Shown: positions 1-5,868, numbered from the stretch's first letter. The stretch: 5,868 bases of DNA from an uncultured Bacilli bacterium (GCA_934097255.1 CAKONT010000059.1:1-5868); one strand, 5' to 3'. A program made the numbers and translations. Notes: generated by a model from the sequence alone, not told the origin.

Positions 1-2
1 CT

Positions 3-971
3 TATTCCACAAATAACAACCTAAAATCACTAAAGATCGAAAATCAATCTCTAAAAGAAGCTTTCGATAAAGATAATCTTTTATATACAATAGATTTAGA
101 TTCAAGTGTTATGGAAATAAATATAATTGCTGAAGTCGAAGATAGTAAAGCAAAAATAACAGGAGATGGAAAAGTAAAAGTAACAGAAGGTGAAAATACT
201 TTTAATATTGTAGTAACAAGTGAAAAAGGAACAACAAAAACTTATGTTATTAAAGTGAATGTTAAAGATAATAATCCAATCAAAGTAACAATAAATAAAA
301 AAAATTATACTGTCATTAAAAGAAGTGGTATTCTTGAGCTTAAAGAAGGATTTATTGAAAAAATAATTAAGATAGATGATCAAGACGTTAATTGTTTATA
401 TAATGAAAAAAGTGGTATTACACTTATTGGACTAAAAGATGAATCTGGTGTTATTAAAACTTATAAGTATGATGAAAAAAATAAAACCTATACCCTATAT
501 CAAGAAATAGAAATTCCAAGTATAAAACTATTAATCGAAGAAAGTTCATCTATTCCTAAGGGATATATTGAAAAAACAATTTCTATTGGAAAAGAAAAAA
601 TAACAGCTTATCAAACTAAAAATGATTCTCAGTTTTACTACATATATGCTAAAAATACCGAAACAAATAAATCATCGTGGTATCGATATGATAGTGAAGA
701 AAATACAATTCAAAGATATCAACTTACAAAATCTGATGAAATATCAAATACACTTAAAACTTTAGATGATGCTAATACATTAATTTATATTCTCGGTGGA
801 ATAATTATTGTTTTAGGAACGATTATTGTTATTATTTGTTTAGGCAAAAATAAAAAGAATAAAAATAGTAATAAAGACGAAAGAAGTCTAAAAGATGCAG
901 TAAATGAAAATAAAAAATCTAGTAGTACTAAAAGTGAAAAACAAAAAGAAAAGGAATTTTTTGATTTATAA
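3..971 (+). CDS. C-terminal part of a membrane-anchored surface protein with a cadherin-like beta-sandwich domain (5' end outside window)
   Basis: The reading frame is open to the left edge, so the ATG at 111 is internal and this is a 5'-truncated gene (322 codons visible). Residues about 5-88 show the pattern of the cadherin-like beta-sandwich family (Pfam PF12733 type): LKSLKIEN, then a Y-x-I-D strand, a G-x-GKVKVTEGEN turn and a closing TYVIKVNV strand. Next come two divergent repeats of about 55 residues, each opening with G[FY]IEKxIxI and closing with a Y-x-YD...YQ strand. One hydrophobic helix follows at about 259-280 (LIYILGGIIIVLGTIIVIIC), then KNKKNK and a Lys/Glu/Ser-rich tail of about 40 residues ending EFFDL. 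The expected topology is domains outside, tail in the cytoplasm. There is no LPXTG motif. Proteins of this build are usually large surface proteins of gut Bacillota; an adhesion or envelope role is inference. It converges on leuS. Confidence 0.8.
   Translation, partial: YSTNNNLKSLKIENQSLKEAFDKDNLLYTIDLDSSVMEINIIAEVEDSKAKITGDGKVKVTEGENTFNIVVTSEKGTTKTYVIKVNVKDNNPIKVTINKKNYTVIKRSGILELKEGFIEKIIKIDDQDVNCLYNEKSGITLIGLKDESGVIKTYKYDEKNKTYTLYQEIEIPSIKLLIEESSSIPKGYIEKTISIGKEKITAYQTKNDSQFYYIYAKNTETNKSSWYRYDSEENTIQRYQLTKSDEISNTLKTLDDANTLIYILGGIIIVLGTIIVIICLGKNKKNKNSNKDERSLKDAVNENKKSSSTKSEKQKEKEFFDL
348..725 (+). repeat. Two divergent protein repeats inside the surface protein
   Basis: The segments at about 348-515 and 561-725 encode related blocks. 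Both begin G[FY]IEKxIxI (six of nine residues identical) and end with Y[KR]YD, a gap, then YQ. The middles are poorly conserved but of equal length and strand-like pattern. I read this as an old duplication of one beta module between the cadherin-like domain and the membrane anchor. DNA-level identity is low, so the repeat is not recent. Confidence 0.5.
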
Positions 972-987
972 AATTCCTTTTCTTTTT
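943..987. terminator. Bidirectional rho-independent terminator between the surface-protein gene and leuS
   Basis: The arms 943-960 (AAAAAGAAAAGGAATTTT) and 970-987 are perfect 18-base complements around a 9-base loop (961-969). The right arm ends in a T run, and the left arm starts with an A run, which gives a T run on the minus strand. The hairpin therefore suits both the plus-strand gene, whose stop codon (969-971) lies at the loop/right-arm junction, and leuS, whose stop is 24 bases away. The left arm lies wholly inside the coding sequence and encodes part of the Lys/Glu tail. The rest of the gap up to 1011 holds nothing else I can identify. Confidence 0.85.
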
Positions 988-1011
988 TCATAATAACTCA
1001 CATATTAAATA

Positions 1012-3408
1012 TTATTTTACAACAATATTTACAATTTTATTTTTAACAACAATTTCTTTAACTATTTCTTTTCCTTCAAGAAATTTTTTAACATTTGCAA
1101 TATTTTTTGCCTCTTCTAAAACTATATCATCTTCTGTATCAATATCAATTTCAAATGTTCCACGAAGCTTACCATTTACTTGAACTGCAATGTTTGCTTT
1201 TTCTAAAATAAGTTTTGATTCATCGTACGTTGGCCATTTTTCATAAGAAATTGTATTACTATTTCCCATATATTCCCATAACTCTTCAGTAATATGTGGT
1301 GCAATAGGATTTAATATTTTTAAGAAGTTTAGTGCGTATTCTCTTGGAAACTCTTTTTCTTTACATACGGCATTAATAAAAATCATCATACTACTAATAG
1401 CAGTATTAAAGTTTAACGTTTCATAATCATCTGTTACTTTTTTTATTGTTTGATTATATATTTTTTCTAGATTTTTATTTTCAATATCTTTAATGTAATT
1501 TAATTCTTTATATATACGATATATTTTATCAAGGAATTTAAAAGCACCATTTACTCCACTATCACTCCATGGTTTACTAGCTTCAAGAGGTCCCATAAAC
1601 ATTTCATAAAATCTTAAAGTATCTGCGCCATATTCTTCGACAACATCGTTAGGATTTACAACATATTTTGGAAATCTTTTTCCCATTTTTATCCCATTTG
1701 ATCCTAAAATCATTCCTTGATGAACTAATTTTTTAAATGGTTCTTTAACTGGTGAAATATTTTTTTCATACAAATATCTATTCCACATTCTAGAATATAA
1801 TAAATGTCCTACTGCATGCTCTGGACCACCAATATATAAATCGACCGGCATCCAGTGTTTTAATAACTCTTCATTTCCTATTTTTTCTTCATTATCGGGA
1901 TCAATATATCTTAAAAAATACCAAGAAGAACCAGCTGAACCAGGCATAGTAGATGTTTCTCTTTTTCCTTTTTTTCCGTTATAGATAACATTTACCCACG
2001 AAATATCATTTTCAAGAGGTGCTTTTCCATTCTTACCTTTATAATCTTCCATTTGCGGTAAGATAAGTGGTAAATCCTTATCATCTAATGCTATATCTTT
2101 ACCATCTTCTAAATGAATAATTGGAATTGGTTCACCCCAATATCTTTGACGAGCAAAAATCCATTCTCTTAAACGATAATTAACTCTTTCAAAACCTATC
2201 TTATTTTCTTTTAAATAATCAAGCATTTTATCTATCGCATCTTCCTTATTTAAACCATTTAAAAATTCGGAATTAATATGAATGCCATCTCCAGTATATG
2301 CTTCAAAAGAAGTATCTTTTCCATCAATTACTGGAATAATTGGAATATTAAATTTCTTTGCAAATTCAAAATCACGTTCGTCGTGAGCAGGAACTGCCAT
2401 AATAGCACCTGTTCCATAAGTACTTAGTACATAATCTGATATATAAATAGGTATTTTTTTATTATTTACAGGATTTATTGCATAACTACCAATAAAAACA
2501 CCGGTTTTTTCTTTATTTAGTTCACATCTTTCAAGATCTGATTTTGAAGCACTCATCTTTTTATATTCTAAAACTTCTTCTTTTTTAGAGGGAATTGTTA
2601 ATTCATCAACTAAAACATGTTCTGGAGATAAAACACAGTATGTTACCCCAAATAAAGTATCACATCTTGTTGTAAAAACGGTAAACTCTTTAGAAGAATT
2701 ATAAACTTTAAATGTTACCTCTGCACCAATTGACTTACCAATCCAATTTCTTTGGATTTCTTTTGTCGATGATGGCCAATCAATATCTTCCAATCCATCA
2801 AGCAATTTTTCTGCAAAAGCAGGTGTATCAATTACCCATTGCTTCATATTTTTACGAACAACAGGATATCCTCCCCTTTCACTTTTGCCATCTATTACCT
2901 CATCATTTGACAAAACTGTTCCTAATTCTTCACACCAATTAACTGGCATATCAATATATTTTGCATATCCATCTAAAAATAAATTTTTAAATATCCACTG
3001 AGTCCACTTATAATATTTCGGATCACATGTTGATATTTCCCTTTCCCAATCGTAACTAAATCCAAGCATTTTTAATTGCTTTTTAAAAGTTTTAATATTT
3101 TCATTTGTAAATATTGCTGGATGATTACCTGTATTAATTGCAAACTGTTCTGCTGGAAGCCCAAAAGCATCCCATCCCATTGGATGAAGAACATTATATC
3201 CTTGCATTCTTTTCATTCTACAAATAATATCAGTTGCAGTATATCCTTCTGGATGCCCTGCATGAAGACCAACACCAGATGGATATGGAAACATATCTAA
3301 AGCATAATATTTAGGCTTTGAAAAATCCCAAATATCAGTCTTAAAAGTATTATTATCTTCCCAATACTTTTGCCATTTTTTTTCTATTATCTTATGATTG
3401 TACATCAT
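1012..3408 (-). CDS. leuS: Leucyl-tRNA synthetase
   Basis: Class I aminoacyl-tRNA synthetase that charges tRNA-Leu with leucine in the cytoplasm, using ATP. It has 798 residues, close to the roughly 800 usual for Bacillota. Visible landmarks: HIGH motif [12 protein letters not shown] (41-52), [10 protein letters not shown] (78-87), the zinc-domain-like [16 protein letters not shown] (156-171), the editing (CP1) domain with TTRCDTLFG (246-254) and [15 protein letters not shown] (332-346, with the universal editing Asp), the catalytic-core stretch [16 protein letters not shown] (486-501), the KMSKS loop as KMGKR (574-578), an anticodon-binding helical domain (about 620-730) and the C-terminal VQVNGKLRG (742-750). 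The start is the first of two ATGs: AAGGA lies 8 bases upstream of it. It overlaps the upstream membrane-protein gene by 17 bases and is probably translated from the same mRNA. Oddities are the altered KMSKS loop and TTRCDT in place of the usual TTRPDT. The Lys expected to act in the loop (K577) is kept, so I expect an active, editing-competent enzyme. Confidence 0.98.
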   Translation of the reverse strand: MMYNHKIIEKKWQKYWEDNNTFKTDIWDFSKPKYYALDMFPYPSGVGLHAGHPEGYTATDIICRMKRMQGYNVLHPMGWDAFGLPAEQFAINTGNHPAIFTNENIKTFKKQLKMLGFSYDWEREISTCDPKYYKWTQWIFKNLFLDGYAKYIDMPVNWCEELGTVLSNDEVIDGKSERGGYPVVRKNMKQWVIDTPAFAEKLLDGLEDIDWPSSTKEIQRNWIGKSIGAEVTFKVYNSSKEFTVFTTRCDTLFGVTYCVLSPEHVLVDELTIPSKKEEVLEYKKMSASKSDLERCELNKEKTGVFIGSYAINPVNNKKIPIYISDYVLSTYGTGAIMAVPAHDERDFEFAKKFNIPIIPVIDGKDTSFEAYTGDGIHINSEFLNGLNKEDAIDKMLDYLKENKIGFERVNYRLREWIFARQRYWGEPIPIIHLEDGKDIALDDKDLPLILPQMEDYKGKNGKAPLENDISWVNVIYNGKKGKRETSTMPGSAGSSWYFLRYIDPDNEEKIGNEELLKHWMPVDLYIGGPEHAVGHLLYSRMWNRYLYEKNISPVKEPFKKLVHQGMILGSNGIKMGKRFPKYVVNPNDVVEEYGADTLRFYEMFMGPLEASKPWSDSGVNGAFKFLDKIYRIYKELNYIKDIENKNLEKIYNQTIKKVTDDYETLNFNTAISSMMIFINAVCKEKEFPREYALNFLKILNPIAPHITEELWEYMGNSNTISYEKWPTYDESKLILEKANIAVQVNGKLRGTFEIDIDTEDDIVLEEAKNIANVKKFLEGKEIVKEIVVKNKIVNIVVK

Positions 3409-3805
3409 TTACCATTCCTTTCTTAATACAAATATTTCCTAAAACCTTGTAACCTGAAATCATTAATATAATAAGTAATAAAAATCCAAGTAATACTTTT
3501 AAAATAAAGTTAAATTTCAAATCCATTATAAATATGACAGTTAACGATAAATTAAAAGATATCATAATAGCAACTTTTATTCCTAAACTTTTATAACTAA
3601 TCTTTTTCATATTAATGTCATATTTTTTTATGAGTAAATATTCTTCTGGAAACTTTTTCTTAATATTTTCTTTATTTAATTCAATTCTTTTCTTACGATT
3701 TTTTTTATTTAAATTTTTTATTCCATCTAATGAGAACAAATAATAATATAAATAGATAATTGAAAACAAAATAATAAACTCAAAAAAATATAAAATAATC
3801 CCCAC
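3392..3805 (-). CDS. Small three-helix membrane protein of unknown function, co-transcribed with leuS
   Basis: I do not recognise this gene. The frame is open from a GTG at 3814, but the best ribosome binding site, AAGGAG, covers 3814-3819 and so includes that codon. The next in-frame GTG (3803-3805) lies 8 bases after the site, which is ideal spacing, so I choose it: 137 residues starting MGIILYFF. Three membrane helices are predicted at about 3-24, 74-94 and 100-119. The loop between the first two (about 28-73) is strongly basic ([21 protein letters not shown]) and contains [20 protein letters not shown]. By the positive-inside rule the loop and the C-terminus face the cytoplasm. No catalytic motif is seen. 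Its end overlaps the leuS start by 17 bases, and both genes appear to share the promoter at 3838-3866. Conserved small membrane proteins of this type occur beside housekeeping genes in low-GC Bacillota; a role cannot be inferred from the sequence. Confidence 0.75.
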   Translation of the reverse strand: MGIILYFFEFIILFSIIYLYYYLFSLDGIKNLNKKNRKKRIELNKENIKKKFPEEYLLIKKYDINMKKISYKSLGIKVAIMISFNLSLTVIFIMDLKFNFILKVLLGFLLLIILMISGYKVLGNICIKKGMVNDVQS

Positions 3806-3813
3806 AACTATCA

Positions 3814-3819
3814 CTCCTT
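3814..3819 (-). promoter_or_regulatory. Ribosome binding site that decides the start of the membrane-protein gene
   Basis: AAGGAG on the minus strand overlaps the upstream in-frame GTG (3812-3814) and stands 8 bases before the GTG at 3803-3805. A ribosome bound here would start at the second GTG, which shortens the protein by three residues compared with the longest frame. Confidence 0.7.
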
Positions 3820-3837
3820 GAAAGAAATTATGATTAT

Positions 3838-3866
3838 ATTATATATTTTTTTTATTTGTTTTTCAA
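3838..3866 (-). promoter_or_regulatory. Vegetative (sigma-A type) promoter of the membrane protein-leuS operon
   Basis: On the minus strand, TTGAAA (3861-3866) and TATAAT (3838-3843) are separated by exactly 17 bases. This is one mismatch from the full consensus in total. A second TATAAT overlaps at 3833-3838. Transcription would begin near 3831, about 26 bases before the chosen GTG. The position just after the spoVIF terminator supports an independent operon. The leader is too short to hold a T-box, S-box or other riboswitch. Confidence 0.8.
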
Positions 3867-3870
3867 TATT

Positions 3871-3903
3871 AAAAGGAAAAAGAAAAAGGAATCAAAGATC
3901 CCT
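3871..3903 (-). terminator. Rho-independent terminator of spoVIF
   Basis: Read on the minus strand, AGGGATC (3897-3903), a TTT loop and GATTCCT (3887-3893) form a 7-bp stem with one G-U pair, followed by a T-rich tract broken by a few C residues (3871-3886). It lies 10 bases after the spoVIF stop codon and just before the next promoter. The short stem and interrupted T tract make it moderate in strength. Confidence 0.7.
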
Positions 3904-3913
3904 ATAATATTTA

Positions 3914-4159
3914 TCAATTAATCATTTTATCAAGATTGTCTGGAACATTATCTTGCATAATAGTATTTATTATTTTATCCTCTTTTTCTTTTGAAACTTC
4001 TTTACCAGTTATTTCGCTTATTTTTTTAACTACATCTCTTAATGCAGTCTCATTTTTCATATTTCCATCTTGTAAAGTTTTAGCAAGATCCAAAATAGTA
4101 TCTTTAGATACATTAGTTTTCTTTTCTATTTTTTTAAACAAATTATCACTTAATTTCAT
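3914..4159 (-). CDS. spoVIF: SpoVIF-family stage VI sporulation protein
   Basis: This 81-residue, charged, soluble protein matches the SpoVIF (YjcC) family (Pfam PF14069) as I remember it: an opening LFKKIEKKTNVSKDTILDLAKTL, a middle block with N-x-K-N/D-E followed by a VRD-like VVKKISEI (here ALRDVVKKISEI), and the family hallmark VSKEKEDKIINTI (55-67). The length is close to the usual 80-90. In Bacillus subtilis the protein acts in the mother cell, where it supports spore coat assembly and resistance; this is family knowledge, not visible here. The start ATG is preceded by AAGGAGG with 9 bases between. The gene ends TGA TAA, a tandem stop. It lies 49 bases downstream of der on the same strand, and the gap is filled by a terminator-like hairpin that includes the ribosome binding site. 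There is no signal peptide or membrane helix. Confidence 0.85.
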   Translation of the reverse strand: MKLSDNLFKKIEKKTNVSKDTILDLAKTLQDGNMKNETALRDVVKKISEITGKEVSKEKEDKIINTIMQDNVPDNLDKMIN

Positions 4160-4160
4160 T

Positions 4161-4203
4161 AAAAAAGTCCTCCTTTTTTATTATATGAGTGAAGGACTTT
4201 TTT
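4161..4203 (-). terminator. Hairpin at the end of der that also contains the spoVIF ribosome binding site
   Basis: Read on the minus strand, AAAAAAGTCCT (4193-4203) and AGGACTTTTTT (4161-4171) are perfect 11-base complements around a 21-base loop. The T run on the 3' side makes this a plausible der terminator, 5 bases after the der stop. The 3' arm and loop edge include AGGAGG (4169-4174), the ribosome binding site of spoVIF. In another register TCCTT of the 5' arm pairs with AAGGA (4171-4175). Read-through mRNA from der would therefore have its spoVIF ribosome binding site partly or fully paired. The A/T-tract symmetry and large loop make the terminator role less certain than for the other hairpins here. 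Confidence 0.65.
4179..4187 (-). promoter_or_regulatory. Possible -10 element for spoVIF, resembling mother-cell sigma-E/sigma-K sites
   Basis: CATATAATA in the hairpin loop fits the mother-cell sigma-K -10 pattern CATAnnnTA and differs at one place from the sigma-E pattern CATACAAT. It also contains TATAAT. I see no convincing matching -35 element. The predicted start would be near 4173, at or inside the ribosome binding site, which leaves an unusually short leader. A chance match in AT-rich DNA is a serious alternative. Confidence 0.25.
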
Positions 4204-4208
4204 GCTAT

Positions 4209-5519
4209 TTATATATCACTTTTATTTTTAAATTCTAAAACAATCGGTGTACCTGTAAAGTCAAAGCTTTCTCTGATTTTATTTTCTAAATATCTTTCAT
4301 AAGAAAAATGAACTAAAGTTTTATCGTTAACATGAAAAGTAAACTTTGGTGGTTTTGTCCCTGATTGATAACAATACGTAATACGTAATCTTTTACCTTT
4401 GTATGTAGGTGCTGGATTTAAGTCATACGCTAATGAAATAACATCATTAAATGTACTTGTTTTAACTTTTTTAGTAATATTTTCTTTTACTTCACAAACC
4501 GCTGGCATTAAGGTATGTAATCTTTTTTTTGTAAGTGCTGATAAAAAAACAATTGGAGCGTAAGGAATAAACTTGAACTCTTCTCTTATTTCTTTAGTAA
4601 AATTTTTAATATCACTTTCTTTATCATCAACAGTATCCCATTTATTAACAACAATAATAATTCCTTTACCAGAAGATAGTGCATATCCAGCAATATGTTT
4701 ATCGTGTTCTATAATTCCTTCTTCTCTATTTATAACAAGAAGACAAATATCACTTCTATCTATTGCTCTCATACTTCTAAGTAAACTATATTTTTCAATA
4801 CTTTCGAAAACTTTTCCTTTTTTTCTTATACCAGCTGTGTCGATAAGTAAATAATCTTCTTTATTATAAGTAAATTTTATATCAACAGCATCACGCGTTG
4901 TACCGGCAACATCACTTACTATTACCCTTTCTTCATTTAATAAAGCATTAACTAAACTACTTTTACCAACATTTGGTCTTCCTATTACACAAAGTTTAGG
5001 TATTTCAATATCGTCGTTTGTATTTAAAGAAAAACCAAGTACAATTTTGTCTAATAAATCAGCTATTCCTATATTTTGTTCTCCTGATACTAATATATAA
5101 GTATCAAATCCAAGTTCATAGAAATCGTATATGTTCTTGTCACTATTTTTCGAATCACATTTATTTATTGCAACAATAACTTCCTTTTTAGTCTTACGAA
5201 GCATATCTCTTACTTCATAATCATTTGCTGTTAAGCCATCTTTACTATCTACTACAAAAATTATTTTGTCAGCTTCAAGAAGAGCTATTTCAACTTGGGT
5301 TTTAATTTCCGAATTAAATAGTTCCTTAGAAATATCAATTCCTCCTGTATCGATTAGATTAAAGGTATAACCTTTATAACTTACAGTACCATATATTCTA
5401 TCTCTTGTAATACCAGGAGTATCTTCAATAATTGATACTCGAGAACCAACAAGTTTATTAAAAATAGTTGATTTACCAACATTTGGTCTTCCAACTATTG
5501 CAACAGTAGGAATTTTCAT
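4209..5519 (-). CDS. der: Ribosome assembly GTPase Der (EngA)
   Basis: An essential double GTPase that acts in the cytoplasm in late assembly of the 50S ribosomal subunit. It is 436 residues long, the same as the Bacillus subtilis protein. First G domain: GRPNVGKS (10-17), TPGITRD (34-40), DTGG (57-60), NKCD (119-122), SGE (145-147). Second G domain: GRPNVGKS (180-187), AGTTRDA (205-211), DTAG (227-230), NKWD (292-295), SAL (327-329). The C-terminal KH-like RNA-binding domain covers about 352-436 and contains GTKPPKFTFHVN (387-398). All nucleotide-binding motifs are intact. The ATG at 5517-5519 has AGGTGG 6 bases upstream, and the protein starts MKIPTVAIVGRPNVGKS as expected for the family. 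It has its own extended -10 promoter and is separated from the upstream gene by a terminator, so it looks like the first gene of its unit, with spoVIF downstream. In Bacillus the der region also neighbours sporulation and housekeeping genes, but with a different arrangement. Confidence 0.98.
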   Translation of the reverse strand: MKIPTVAIVGRPNVGKSTIFNKLVGSRVSIIEDTPGITRDRIYGTVSYKGYTFNLIDTGGIDISKELFNSEIKTQVEIALLEADKIIFVVDSKDGLTANDYEVRDMLRKTKKEVIVAINKCDSKNSDKNIYDFYELGFDTYILVSGEQNIGIADLLDKIVLGFSLNTNDDIEIPKLCVIGRPNVGKSSLVNALLNEERVIVSDVAGTTRDAVDIKFTYNKEDYLLIDTAGIRKKGKVFESIEKYSLLRSMRAIDRSDICLLVINREEGIIEHDKHIAGYALSSGKGIIIVVNKWDTVDDKESDIKNFTKEIREEFKFIPYAPIVFLSALTKKRLHTLMPAVCEVKENITKKVKTSTFNDVISLAYDLNPAPTYKGKRLRITYCYQSGTKPPKFTFHVNDKTLVHFSYERYLENKIRESFDFTGTPIVLEFKNKSDI

Positions 5520-5547
5520 AATTAACCACCTCTTTTTATATGAGAGT

Positions 5548-5556
5548 ATTATAGCA
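5548..5556 (-). promoter_or_regulatory. Extended -10 promoter of der
   Basis: On the minus strand TGCTATAAT is a perfect extended -10 element (TGnTATAAT). Transcription would start near the A at 5541, leaving a leader of about 21 bases that holds only the ribosome binding site AGGTGG (5526-5531). No good -35 hexamer is present at 16-18 bases, where the preceding terminator lies, but extended -10 promoters can work without one. Confidence 0.7.
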
Positions 5557-5557
5557 T

Positions 5558-5584
5558 AAAAAAAAGAATATTTCTATTCTTTTT
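5558..5584 (-). terminator. Rho-independent terminator of the right-edge gene
   Basis: Read on the minus strand, AAAAAGAATA (5575-5584), a GAAA tetraloop and TATTCTTTTT (5561-5570) form a perfect 10-bp stem, and the T run continues to eight bases (5558-5565). GAAA is a stable GNRA loop. The first two bases of the stem belong to the TAA stop codon of the upstream gene, so the terminator begins at once. The weak A-T stem is typical of very AT-rich genomes. It isolates the right-edge gene from der. Confidence 0.8.
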
Positions 5585-5867
5585 ATCTATAAACGGTTAC
5601 AACAGTTCCTGCTGTTCCTACTCCGAAACAGCATCCACCATCTGTTCTATACGTTCTACAATAATAAGTAGTTCCTCTTGATGGAAGATTAACACCGACA
5701 TTAAATGATTGGGTTGCTGTATTACCACTTACTGTTCCACTATATACGGTTCCAGATGTGGTATTACATCCTCCTAAACATCCAAGGTATGTTCTAGAAT
5801 CGTTGTTCCATCCATTCGCAAATGCCAACGTAAATGTTGTATTTATTGTCAAATAACCAGTTTGATT
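5583..5867 (-). CDS. C-terminal end of a Thr/Gly/Cys-rich beta-sandwich protein, probably surface or secreted (5' end outside window)
   Basis: The frame is open to the right edge: five codons (NQTGY) precede the TTG at 5850-5852, so that TTG is an internal leucine codon and not a start. Of 94 visible residues, 19 are Thr and 15 are Gly, while there is no Lys and no Glu, in sharp contrast with every neighbouring protein. Alternating strands (TINTTFTLAF, TQSFNVGVNL, GTAGTVVTVY) and LPSRGTTYYCRTYRTDGG resemble the last strands of fibronectin type III or Ig-like domains, in which a GTTYYxRxY strand is common. Five cysteines (LGCLGGC, YYC, GGCC) suggest disulfides or metal binding outside the cell. 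The protein ends VVTVYR, with no membrane helix or LPXTG motif, so any anchor must lie upstream. Alternatives are a secreted repeat protein or a phage-like tail/fibre protein. I cannot name the family. Confidence 0.7.
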   Translation of the reverse strand, partial: NQTGYLTINTTFTLAFANGWNNDSRTYLGCLGGCNTTSGTVYSGTVSGNTATQSFNVGVNLPSRGTTYYCRTYRTDGGCCFGVGTAGTVVTVYR

Positions 5868-5868
5868 A

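Noticed and set aside
102..383. Minus-strand open frame of 93 codons opposite the surface protein
   Set aside because: It is antisense to a frame with clear domain structure, is dominated by Phe/Tyr/Ile/Ser as expected from reverse-reading AT-rich coding DNA, and has no support as a protein.
785..991. Minus-strand frame of 68 codons starting in the terminator
   Set aside because: It is the complement of the membrane helix and Lys-rich tail; its start lies within the hairpin and it lacks a credible gene context.
2712..3300. Two plus-strand frames (2712-2942 and 3076-3300) opposite leuS
   Set aside because: Both are shadows of highly conserved LeuRS coding sequence; the His/Trp/Cys-rich translations are typical antisense artefacts.
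1012..3408. Possible Mycoplasma genetic code (TGA as Trp)
   Set aside because: Conserved tryptophans in LeuRS and Der are encoded by TGG, and TGA followed by TAA ends spoVIF at the expected family length.
3936..4238. Plus-strand frame of 100 codons with hydrophobic stretches opposite spoVIF
   Set aside because: It is antisense to a recognised family member, and it crosses the hairpin and the der stop. The hydrophobicity comes from complementing Lys/Glu codons.
4573..4854. Plus-strand frame of 93 codons opposite der
   Set aside because: It is antisense to the intact second G domain of Der.
5536..5544. CTCATATAA shared between the der and spoVIF leaders (also at 4181-4189, minus strand)
   Set aside because: Only nine AT-rich bases, at different distances from the start codons (16 and 21 bases); chance is the simpler explanation.
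5583..5852. Right-edge frame as a complete 89-residue gene starting at TTG
   Set aside because: The frame continues upstream without a stop to the window edge, and no ribosome binding site precedes the TTG. It is better read as the 3' end of a larger gene.

Overview
This is a very AT-rich window (roughly 30% G+C or less by eye) from a spore-lineage Bacillota, probably an uncultured, gut-type member of the Bacilli close to the Mollicutes/Erysipelotrichia. The evidence is a Bacillus-type Der GTPase, a bacterial LeuRS, strong AGGAGG-type ribosome binding sites and a SpoVIF-family sporulation protein. Tryptophan is encoded by TGG, and TGA ends spoVIF (TGA followed by TAA), so the standard bacterial code is used, not the Mycoplasma code. 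The taxonomic placement is inference.

Layout, left to right. (1) Positions 3-971, plus strand: the 3' end of a surface protein with a cadherin-like beta-sandwich domain, two divergent repeats, one membrane anchor and a short Lys/Glu/Ser-rich tail. (2) A perfect 18-bp hairpin (943-987) serves as a terminator for this gene and for the convergent leuS. All remaining genes are on the minus strand. (3) A short operon of an unrecognised three-helix membrane protein (3392-3805) overlapping leuS (1012-3408) by 17 bases. It is driven by a clear TTGAAA-17-TATAAT promoter with a leader of about 26 bases, too short for a T-box. (4) spoVIF (3914-4159), with its own terminator. (5) der (4209-5519), with an extended -10 promoter. 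(6) The 3' end of a Thr/Gly/Cys-rich, Lys- and Glu-free secreted or structural beta protein (5583-5867), cut by the right edge and followed by a tetraloop terminator.

The core genes are housekeeping: leucyl-tRNA charging, 50S ribosome assembly, and late spore coat assembly. No complete new system is visible. The most interesting signals are the der-spoVIF junction, where a terminator-like hairpin captures the spoVIF ribosome binding site; a non-canonical KMSKS loop in LeuRS; and the two truncated surface-type proteins at the edges, the right one with a composition very unlike its neighbours. All gaps between genes are under 110 bases and are explained by terminators, promoters and ribosome binding sites.
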